NCBI GenBank assembly: GCA_017523185.1
Contig: JAFWXB010000233.1
Coordinates: 1-12,513, forward strand
DNA length: 12,513 nucleotides
Source: Lachnospiraceae bacterium
GTDB lineage: Bacteria; Bacillota_A; Clostridia; Lachnospirales; Lachnospiraceae
Direction of reading: 5' to 3'
The notes below the pieces were generated by a model, which was given only the letters and a program-made list of their open reading frames with translations, had not been told where the DNA came from and ran no database searches. Of this stretch, positions 7,051 to 12,513 are shown piece by piece (positions within the stretch are counted from its first letter, which is position 1; the number at the start of each line of letters is the position of its first letter). The position numbers and the translations under genes were made by a program.

Positions 7051-7469
7051 AATATATGAGTTTAGAAAGATTTGTAAAAGCACAAGAAGAAAGTTATGAA
7101 ATAGCATTAAATGAAATCAAGAGTGGACATAAAAGAAATCATTGGATGTGGTATATATTTCCACAGATAAAGGGATTGGGATATAGTTCTACGGCTCAAT
7201 ATTATGCACTTCAGAATAGAAAAGAAACTGAGAATTATTTAAGTCACTCTATTCTATCAAAACGATTGATAGAAATATCAGAAGAACTGTTAAAGTTAGA
7301 TAGTAATAATGCAAGAGAAGTTTTCGGCTATCCTGATGATATGAAGTTAAAATCATCAATGACATTATTTTATTTGATTGGTGGTCAAGAGATTTTTAAA
7401 AAAGTATTAGATAAATTTTTCGATGGAACGATTGATGAAAGAACCGTTGAGATTTTAAAGGAAATGTAA
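7044..7469 (+). CDS. DUF1810 family protein
   Basis: Length is 141 residues from ATG 7044, or 137 from ATG 7056, whose product begins M-S-L-E-R-F as in most family members. Family signatures are clear: R-F-V-K-A-Q near the start, H-W-M-W-Y-I-F-P-Q-I-K-G-L-G at about 33-46, V-F-G-Y-P-D-D-M-K-L-K-S-S-M-T-L-F in the second half, and a final D-E-R-T-V-E-I-L. The length is normal for a complete soluble, cytoplasmic member. The family has no established biochemical function that I can state. ATG 7044 overlaps the receptor stop by 7 bases and neither ATG has a clear ribosome site, so translation is probably coupled to the receptor gene. A terminator follows at once, making this a two-gene unit. Confidence 0.9.
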   Translation: MLEYMSLERFVKAQEESYEIALNEIKSGHKRNHWMWYIFPQIKGLGYSSTAQYYALQNRKETENYLSHSILSKRLIEISEELLKLDSNNAREVFGYPDDMKLKSSMTLFYLIGGQEIFKKVLDKFFDGTIDERTVEILKEM

Positions 7470-7516
7470 GTTATAGAGTTTTACTTTATCAAAACAGAAT
7501 AGTTGAATGTTATTAG

Positions 7517-7562
7517 AAGGACATTTTCCAAAAGGGAGATGTCCTTTTTTGTTGTTTTTTTT
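7517..7562 (+). terminator. Rho-independent terminator
   Basis: AAGGACAT (7517-7524) pairs with ATGTCCTT (7539-7546) and the stem extends inward around an AAAA loop (TTTCC/GGGA), followed by a long T-rich run. It separates the receptor-DUF1810 unit from the MotA/FliG operon. The 307-base gap 7470-7776 holds only this and the promoter at 7674. Confidence 0.9.
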
Positions 7563-7673
7563 TCGCTAAGTTTACTTGTGGATTTGAATATTTGTTAAAT
7601 TTATATTGTTTTTAATAAAAAGCATATAATATTCTATGTTAAAAATAAATGCAAAATAGTTTGTGTAAAAATA

Positions 7674-7704
7674 TTGACAAAAATAATTATTTGTGTTATA
7701 TAAT
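7674..7704 (+). promoter_or_regulatory. Sigma-A promoter of the MotA/FliG-fusion operon
   Basis: A perfect -35 TTGACA (7674-7679) is followed by TATATA at 7697-7702 (17-base spacing), overlapping TATAAT at 7699-7704 (19-base spacing). It lies about 70 bases before the first gene and is the best promoter in the window. It suggests the operon is read by the housekeeping sigma factor rather than by the flagellar sigma. Confidence 0.75.
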
Positions 7705-7776
7705 ATATAGATAGAAAAAACAGTTATTCAGTTATGAGGCAATTATTTATGTAAGTATGAAAAGGAGGAACAACTT

Positions 7777-8445
7777 ATGCAAAAAATCCCATTTGAATTT
7801 ACCTTACAAGTGAAAGCAGAATTAGATGCACAGACACAGGAAGTGAATATTATATCGTGTGTTCCTGTAATTGTAGCTAATAAAGCAAATTTGTCACCGG
7901 ATATTCATACGCTTTCTGATACAGAACACAAATATAAGATATTAACTTTAGGTGCTAAATTTGCAAAGACATATGGTATGGCTTGTGGGGAGGAAATACG
8001 AGTTTATGTAAATGAAGAATTATATCCAACTCCTATTATTTCTCATAAAAGTACATTAGGGCGATTAGATGGATTGACAGATTTTAACAAATATTTCGGA
8101 ATCTTTTTAGAGGAGTATGAAAGGCAGTTTCGTAATTTAGGAGAAATTAATATTGGTGTGTATTATGATGCAACACAAAAAGAACTCCATATAACATCAT
8201 CTGTGCAATCTATTTATATTCCAAAAGAAGCTGCGAAAAGAGCAAAAGAAATGTTTGATAAAGGTGAGTTTTTTACACTTCCTGATGTGTATACGACTGA
8301 GGAATGGAAACAATTACCATATGGTACAGCAGGTGTAATAGGTAAGAATTTTCATAATTATGTAGGTGCATATTGTGAGAGTATTGAGTTTGATAAGATG
8401 ATAGATATAGGTAATAGCAGTCGTGCTCAATATAGAATAGTTTAA
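7777..8445 (+). CDS. Unrecognised cytoplasmic protein, first gene of the MotA/FliG operon
   Basis: This is a 222-residue protein with a strong AAGGAGG (7762-7768) 8 bases before ATG 7777. It has no signal peptide, membrane helix or known catalytic motif that I can see. The sequence is acidic overall and alternates short beta-like stretches (for example residues 22-34 and 126-146) with helical, charged segments. A more basic stretch (K-E-A-A-K-R-A-K) is near 150. I do not recognise a family. Its position directly behind the promoter and 56 bases before the next gene makes it part of the operon with the MotA/FliG fusion and the phosphatase. Confidence 0.85.
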   Translation: MQKIPFEFTLQVKAELDAQTQEVNIISCVPVIVANKANLSPDIHTLSDTEHKYKILTLGAKFAKTYGMACGEEIRVYVNEELYPTPIISHKSTLGRLDGLTDFNKYFGIFLEEYERQFRNLGEINIGVYYDATQKELHITSSVQSIYIPKEAAKRAKEMFDKGEFFTLPDVYTTEEWKQLPYGTAGVIGKNFHNYVGAYCESIEFDKMIDIGNSSRAQYRIV

Positions 8446-8501
8446 GAGTGGATGGTCGATATTTACTTAAAAATAAAAAGCATCCATAGCAAGGAGATTT
8501 G

Positions 8502-8969
8502 ATGATTACTTTTGTAAGTGAATATGCATATTATGGGCTTAAGATACCTGCAATAAGAGATGGAAAAAAGAGAGTTTTAGATGTATGGGTAGGCTATGAG
8601 CGAGGACATGAGGGGAATTTTATGACTTGGGATATTTTAGAAAGAGGTTTTTATTTGTACTTGAATTTGAGAGAAGAAATAAGCGATTATCCTTATTATA
8701 TGTATATGGGAGATGGAGAGAGTATGTATAAGGTATTATTAAAAAAAGTAAATCGAAAACGCAAAGCAGATGCGATTCTTGCAGGAAAAATAGCAGTAAA
8801 GTATTTTGATAGAATATTAAAACAAGTTTTTCCGGATGTGACATTTTTAATGAATGAATTTCGAGGTTTTACATGGTCCGGAAAAGGAACCGGTGTAAGT
8901 CTGTTTTCAGGATTTTTTATTCCACAGTCTTTTCAATTTGATGGATTAGAAGATGAATATACATTATAA
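8502..8969 (+). CDS. Unrecognised small protein, second gene of the MotA/FliG operon
   Basis: This is a 155-residue soluble protein. A TTG at 8499 sits directly in front of ATG 8502; I chose the ATG because AAGGAG (8491-8496) is then 5 bases away. The protein is rich in tyrosine, phenylalanine and tryptophan. A Y-x-M-Y-M-G-D-G-E-S segment lies near 66-76 and a basic patch (K-K-V-N-R-K-R-K) near 81-88. The C-terminal part is Gly/Phe-rich (S-G-K-G-T-G, then S-G-F-F-I-P). No family is recognised and no membrane segment is evident. It starts 40 bases before the end-to-start gap that leads into the MotA/FliG fusion, and shares its direction and probably its transcript. Confidence 0.82.
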   Translation: MITFVSEYAYYGLKIPAIRDGKKRVLDVWVGYERGHEGNFMTWDILERGFYLYLNLREEISDYPYYMYMGDGESMYKVLLKKVNRKRKADAILAGKIAVKYFDRILKQVFPDVTFLMNEFRGFTWSGKGTGVSLFSGFFIPQSFQFDGLEDEYTL

Positions 8970-9009
8970 AAATTTTGAATCATTTTTAAGATAATGAGAG
9001 GAAGAATAT

Positions 9010-9984
9010 ATGAGAATTATACGATTAAAAGAGTTACGAAAAATTCATTCTGAAATTCAAGAAAAAAATGCAGTAAGCGACCCTATGGATATTCAAAATA
9101 AAGAAACAATATTGTATGAAACCGTAAAAAAGATAGTGGAATTAGCTTATATAGCCAGACGAGAAGGTTTATTAGCATTAGAAGATGCTGTATGGGATAT
9201 AGCATTAGAATCAGCAGAAGAGGTATTAAAACATTTGATTATCATGGTTGTAGATGGTACAGAACCACAAATAGTAGAAGAAATAGGGTTAAGCAGATAT
9301 TATGCACATTTATATACAGATTATGAGGCTCTTAGATATTTGATGTATTTAGAAGGTGCATTATCCATTCAGGCAGGTGAGAATCCTAGGATATTAGAAG
9401 AACGATTGAAAGTAATGTTGCCTGCAAATATGTATTTAACATATTGTGTAAATTTAGAAAAAGCAAATGAGGAAAAAGAACGTGAGAAAAAAGAACATCT
9501 GATTGAAGATTTATGCAAAGGTAAACGTAATTGGACACAGGAAGATAGTGGATATTATGTATATAAACTGTTAGATTATGTAATTTGTGATATAACAGAT
9601 AACGGATTGCAAAGAGTGATGAGAGAGATAGAGAATGTTACATTGTCACTTGCAATGAAAGGAATGAGTGGTGAAGCAAGAAGACGTATTTTTGCAAATC
9701 TTTCAAACAGGTTAGCAATTTTAATAGCAGAAGATATGGTGAGTATGTATCTTGTACGAGCAGTTGATATTTTAGAGGCTTCTCAAAAAATATTAAATGT
9801 GATTATTCGATTGAGTGATACAGGAGAAATTATAGGAAACTATGAATATTTAGAACCATTTTATGATGTGTTTAGGGTGGATACAAATCAACAAAGAACA
9901 AAAAATAGGAAAATTGCTCAGTTAAAGCAAATGGTAGAGGAGTATGAACAAGGAGATGAATTGGTTCAGGAAGTTACAGAATAG
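9010..9984 (+). CDS. Soluble MotA cytoplasmic domain-FliG C-terminal domain fusion
   Basis: This 324-residue protein has no membrane helix; GAGAGGAA lies just before ATG 9010. Residues 36-92 match the MotA loop between TM2 and TM3: A-R-R-E-G-L-L-A-L-E (49-58) and V-V-D-G-T-E-P (80-86). Residues 109-139 match the MotA tail after TM4: E-G-A-L-S-I-Q-A-G-E-N-P-R-I-L-E-E (115-131) and M-L-P-A-N. TM1-2 and TM3-4 are missing, so the two cytoplasmic parts are directly joined. After a charged linker (150-175), residues 181-275 match FliG_C: L-Q-R-V-M-R-E-I, A-M-K-G-M, I-F-A-N-L-S-N-R, E-D-M and T-G-E-I. The residues known from E. coli for torque align without gaps: MotA R90/E98 = R50/E58; FliG K264, R281, D288, D289, R297 = K217, R234, E241, D242, R250. 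It cannot conduct ions, and FliG N and middle domains are absent. Role unknown; a soluble switch, scaffold or motor-interacting decoy are possible. Confidence 0.9.
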   Translation: MRIIRLKELRKIHSEIQEKNAVSDPMDIQNKETILYETVKKIVELAYIARREGLLALEDAVWDIALESAEEVLKHLIIMVVDGTEPQIVEEIGLSRYYAHLYTDYEALRYLMYLEGALSIQAGENPRILEERLKVMLPANMYLTYCVNLEKANEEKEREKKEHLIEDLCKGKRNWTQEDSGYYVYKLLDYVICDITDNGLQRVMREIENVTLSLAMKGMSGEARRRIFANLSNRLAILIAEDMVSMYLVRAVDILEASQKILNVIIRLSDTGEIIGNYEYLEPFYDVFRVDTNQQRTKNRKIAQLKQMVEEYEQGDELVQEVTE

Positions 9985-10003
9985 AATATGATTTTTTGTT
10001 TAT

Positions 10004-10050
10004 TGATATGAATTGTATCATTGAGATTCTTTCATAAAAATGATATATCA
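10004..10050 (+). promoter_or_regulatory. Two TGATA...TATCA dyads before the phosphatase gene
   Basis: The 147-base gap between the fusion gene and the phosphatase has a dyad with TGATA/TATCA arms at 10004-10020 and a perfect 10-base palindrome TGATATATCA at 10041-10050. The shared half-site could be a repressor operator, or simply AT-rich chance. A TATAAT at 10085-10090 lacks a good -35 box, so an internal promoter is unproven. Confidence 0.3.
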
Positions 10051-10131
10051 GCTATTTGCAGAATATATGTTTTTGTGATATAAGTATAATTTTTTATGAA
10101 AAATATATTATTGATTTTGTGAGGTAGAAAT

Positions 10132-10815
10132 ATGGTTTATGTAATGTCAGATATTCATGGTTGCTATGATAAATATAAAAAAATGCTTGAAAAAATTTCT
10201 TTTTCTGATAAAGATATATTATATATATTAGGAGATGTGGTAGATAGAGGTCCTCATGGAATGAAAGTTCTTTTGGATATTGCAAAAAGAGAGAATGTAG
10301 TTTTGTTTAGAGGAAATCATGACCAACAAGCAGGTATTTTATTATCTTCTTTATATAAGTTAGATGATGAGAATTGTCCAAAAGAACTTATAGAAGTATA
10401 TAAAATGTGGCTTTCTGATGGTGGCAAATCTACATTATCCGAATATCTTACATTGACAGAGGAAGAACAGGAAAACGTGCTTCAAGTATTAAGAAAATCG
10501 TTAATTTCAAAAGAAATTGAGGTAAATGGAAAAACATTTCTTTTGGCTCATACTGTTCCGGAAGTAGATTTTATATGTGATTACGAAGAATGGGAATCGG
10601 ATAAATTTATGATTGGAGAACCTGATTACGAAGAAATATATTTTGATGACAAATATATTGTAACAGGTCATACACCTACATATTATATTGATGAAACATT
10701 TAATGGGAAAATATGGATGGGAAATCATCATATTGCGATTGACTGTGGAGCTGTGTTTGGAAATCCTTTGGGGTGTTTGTGTTTAGATAGCTTTGAAGAA
10801 TTTTATGTAATTTAA
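10132..10815 (+). CDS. PPP-family metallophosphatase (serine/threonine phosphatase-like)
   Basis: This is a 227-residue calcineurin-type metallophosphoesterase of the lambda-phosphatase/PrpA/PrpE/ApaH group. All metal and catalytic motifs are present: D7-x-H9-G (S-D-I-H-G), G-D-V-V-D-R-G at 34-40 (metal D35; D38 and R39 of the active site), G-N-H-D at 61-64, a histidine at A-H 139-140, and G-H-T-P-T at 179-183. The C-terminal I-D-C-G-A-V-F-G (203-210) is typical of bacterial PPP phosphatases. The length matches that group. It is cytoplasmic, with no signal peptide. Ribosome site GAGGT (10121-10125). It is last in the operon, followed by a strong terminator. It could dephosphorylate phosphoproteins, or dinucleoside polyphosphates as ApaH does; substrate not readable. 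Its placement behind the fusion suggests phosphorylation control of that module, which is inference. Confidence 0.93.
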   Translation: MVYVMSDIHGCYDKYKKMLEKISFSDKDILYILGDVVDRGPHGMKVLLDIAKRENVVLFRGNHDQQAGILLSSLYKLDDENCPKELIEVYKMWLSDGGKSTLSEYLTLTEEEQENVLQVLRKSLISKEIEVNGKTFLLAHTVPEVDFICDYEEWESDKFMIGEPDYEEIYFDDKYIVTGHTPTYYIDETFNGKIWMGNHHIAIDCGAVFGNPLGCLCLDSFEEFYVI

Positions 10816-10830
10816 CCGAATTAAATTAAG

Positions 10831-10884
10831 AAAGTTCTCTACCTTAAGTGCGTAAGCACTAAGTTGTAGGGAACTTTTTTGTTT
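10831..10884 (+). terminator. Strong terminator after the phosphatase
   Basis: The arm at 10831-10851 (AAAGTTCTCTAC...AAGTGC) pairs with 10856-10876 (GCACTAAG...GTAGGGAACTT) with small bulges and a short loop, followed by a T-run. It ends the operon begun at 7674. The 328-base gap to 11143 also holds a second hairpin and a weak promoter. Confidence 0.9.
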
Positions 10885-10947
10885 AGGAAAGTTTATAAGT
10901 TTTCTCAAATAAATCACAGAGTGAATATGGATTTCGTATAAAGTAAG

Positions 10948-10993
10948 AAAGTTCTCTATTTCAGATATAAAGTATTAAAAAGTAGAGAACTTT
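10948..10993 (+). terminator. Second hairpin sharing its arms with the preceding terminator
   Basis: AAAGTTCTCTA (10948-10958) pairs perfectly with TAGAGAACTTT (10983-10993) around a 24-base loop, with only a weak U-tail (GTTTTGGG). Its 15-base left flank and arm TAAGAAAGTTCTCTA repeats exactly 10827-10841. It could be a duplicated terminator or part of an attenuator for the next gene. Confidence 0.55.
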
Positions 10994-11021
10994 GTTTTGG
11001 GAGATAAGAAAAAGATATAAT
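10992..11021 (+). promoter_or_regulatory. Weak candidate promoter for the OB-fold gene
   Basis: TATAAT (11016-11021) lies 18 bases after TTGTTT (10992-10997), leaving a leader of over 100 bases to ATG 11144. The -35 match is partial, so this is tentative. Confidence 0.3.
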
Positions 11022-11143
11022 ATATAAAAATACAAAACATATATTCGATAATATTTTATATACGAATTTAATTTTTGTGTAATAGAGAATTTTCTTTTTT
11101 TCTGGCATTCTAATTATAAGATAAATGACAGGGAGGAAGAAAA

Positions 11144-11353
11144 ATGGAAAGATATGATGCTTATGAAGCTACTATAAAAGGAAACAATCGCAATGGTGTA
11201 TTTATGATTATGGAGAATGGAGAACCTGCATTTTCGTTTTATGGAGAATTACCAATTGGAACAAGAGTTATTGTATCAATTATTAAGCTTGCTAATGAGA
11301 GATTTCCTGCAAGGGTAGCAATAGAGTCAGTATGTTATGCAGATGCTGCATAA
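11144..11353 (+). CDS. Small OB-fold/S1-like protein
   Basis: This is a 69-residue protein with an excellent GGGAGGA (11131-11137) before ATG 11144. It is one compact beta-rich domain: Y-x-A-x-I-K-G near 5-12, G-V-F-M-I-M near 18-23, G-E-L-P-I-G-T-R-V-I-V-S-I near 34-46, and a closing R-V-A-I-E-S-V strand. This G-x-(F/V) ... G-x-x-V-x-V layout is that of S1-type or cold-shock-type OB folds, which bind single-stranded RNA or DNA. The match is to the pattern only, so nucleic-acid binding is inference. It sits 68 bases before the large gene at the window's end with no terminator between, so the two are probably cotranscribed. Confidence 0.8.
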   Translation: MERYDAYEATIKGNNRNGVFMIMENGEPAFSFYGELPIGTRVIVSIIKLANERFPARVAIESVCYADAA

Positions 11354-11421
11354 TTTACTGAATTTAAAGTAACTAAATTGTATTTGTTTTGTAAATGTGT
11401 TATTTTATAGGAAGAATCATT

Positions 11422-12513
11422 ATGAAAATAGGAGACATATTTATGGGAGGATATATAGAAAAGGATTGGCATAATATATATAAATTGAATAGAATAAATT
11501 CTTCAGTTTATTGTAAACAAAATCAACAAATATATAATTCAATTGTTCAGGAACAATATAAAACATTAGATGATTGTGTAAAATATGCGATTACAATGGG
11601 AAATCATACAGCATTTGTTCATTATTTTATAGAAAAAGCAAAATCACAGAAAGATATTTTTTTAAGTGTATTGTGGAAATATATAGATGAGTATGATGAA
11701 AAACGAAAACAAGATAAAAAGTTGCCATCTTGGGGAAAATTTAAAATTTTTGAGTCATCTTATTGGAGAACATACAACTTTGAATGTATGACTTATGAAA
11801 AAGAAGTATTAAAGAAATATGTTTATTCGGAATCTCTTTTATCTATGTGGAAAAATAGTGCAAAAAATAATATTCCAAATAGAGATGCTATTGTACAATG
11901 TTGTTTGTATTTAGGAAAAAATGTGGAAGAAACGAATTATTTGCTTGTTGCAGCCGGACGTTCTACGTTATATGAACTTGATATAGTAGATGCTGTTTCT
12001 ATGTATTATCTTGAAAAATATCATGAGGATTTTACAGTTGAAGGATATGAAAAGATAAGAGAAGTAAAAAGTAAAATAAATATTGGTTTGGAAAAATCAT
12101 TAACAAAAGATATGTTAAAGGTAAGAGGTTTTAAACAAACTAAGGTAGACAAAAAAACATTAACAGAAGAAGAAAAAGAAGTAATGAAGGAACTTGGTGC
12201 AGTTTGGCAAGGGAGTAAGTTATCTTTTGAGAAGATAATATATGAAGAACCAAATGAATCAAAATTAAATGTGTCAGAAGATATACAAAAGAAATATGGA
12301 GTTAGATTTTATAAAACATATTCAGTTAAGGATAATGATAAATATTATGAAAATCTTCATATACAGAAAGAAAATAAATATGCAGGTAATTATTTGAAAT
12401 GGGATAGTAAATCGAAATATATTTATAGATTTGAAAAAAAGGAAGTAATAGAAATTGGTGCAAAGTCAGCTGTTGGGTTAAAAATAGATGAGGAAATTAA
12501 AAATTATAGAAAT
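11422..12513 (+). CDS. Large unrecognised protein with HTH-like central motif, 3' end outside window
   Basis: The frame is open from ATG 11422 to the last base, giving 364 visible residues. Two starts are possible: ATG 11422 with AGGAAG (11409-11414), or ATG 11443 with AGGAG (11430-11434); both are well spaced and I list the longer. There is no signal peptide or membrane segment. The protein is lysine- and tyrosine-rich. Residues about 152-200 carry N-R-D-A-I, then L-G-x-x-V-E-E-T-N-x-L-L-x-x-A-G and L-Y-x5-D-A. This pattern resembles small helix-turn-helix-like C-terminal modules seen in many Firmicutes regulatory proteins, though here it is central. The region after 230 is highly charged. 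It is probably the partner of the upstream OB-fold gene. Function unknown. Confidence 0.8.
   Translation, partial: MKIGDIFMGGYIEKDWHNIYKLNRINSSVYCKQNQQIYNSIVQEQYKTLDDCVKYAITMGNHTAFVHYFIEKAKSQKDIFLSVLWKYIDEYDEKRKQDKKLPSWGKFKIFESSYWRTYNFECMTYEKEVLKKYVYSESLLSMWKNSAKNNIPNRDAIVQCCLYLGKNVEETNYLLVAAGRSTLYELDIVDAVSMYYLEKYHEDFTVEGYEKIREVKSKINIGLEKSLTKDMLKVRGFKQTKVDKKTLTEEEKEVMKELGAVWQGSKLSFEKIIYEEPNESKLNVSEDIQKKYGVRFYKTYSVKDNDKYYENLHIQKENKYAGNYLKWDSKSKYIYRFEKKEVIEIGAKSAVGLKIDEEIKNYRN

Noticed and set aside
9010..9984. The fusion gene as an ordinary fliG, or as an ordinary motA with an extra domain
   Set aside because: The FliG N and middle domains and all MotA transmembrane helices are missing, and no flagellar genes are nearby, so neither normal role is possible.
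7674..12513. The right-hand locus as a Zorya defence system
   Set aside because: There is no MotB-like ZorB, no SNF2 helicase or nuclease gene, and the MotA part has no membrane segment.

Overview
This is a very AT-rich, low-GC Gram-positive chromosome fragment, almost entirely coded on the plus strand, with strong AGGAGG-type ribosome binding sites and U-tailed hairpin terminators. A methyl-accepting chemotaxis protein, IS66-type remnants and the general protein style suggest a member of the Clostridia, most likely a Lachnospiraceae gut or rumen bacterium. The taxonomic call is inference; no rRNA or marker gene is present.

Left part (1-2910): the 3' part of an unrecognised cytoplasmic protein ends at a strong terminator (1098-1134). 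Next comes a secreted protein (1369-2853): a signal peptide, two tandem ricin-type beta-trefoil lectin domains made by a 426-bp duplication, and a C-terminal domain resembling the polymorphic-toxin family Bacterial toxin 44. No immunity gene is visible beside it.

Decay zone (2982-4985): a 258-bp MITE-like element has 22-bp terminal inverted repeats and a perfect 8-bp target duplication (GATTAACA). It is followed by three broken genes: an IS66 TnpA accessory remnant with several stops and a frameshift, a RecG-like/AlbA-type ATP-binding regulator lacking its N-terminal half, and a GatD-like zinc alcohol dehydrogenase lacking its catalytic N-terminal domain.

Middle (5335-7469): an intact transmembrane chemoreceptor overlaps a DUF1810 gene by 7 bases, and a terminator closes the pair.

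Right part (7674-12513): a good sigma-A promoter starts a probable operon of two unrecognised small proteins, a 324-residue protein and a PPP-type metallophosphatase, ended by a strong terminator. A second group follows: a small OB/S1-like protein and a large gene that runs off the window. The 324-residue protein is the highlight. It has no membrane segment. It joins the two cytoplasmic pieces of the flagellar stator protein MotA (TM3-TM4 removed) to the C-terminal torque domain of the rotor protein FliG. All the charged residues known to matter on both faces of the stator-rotor interface align without gaps: MotA R90/E98 with R50/E58, and FliG K264/R281/D288/D289/R297 with K217/R234/E241/D242/R250. 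No flagellar genes surround it. The promoter-phosphatase-OB-HTH-like neighbourhood is the best candidate here for an undescribed system.
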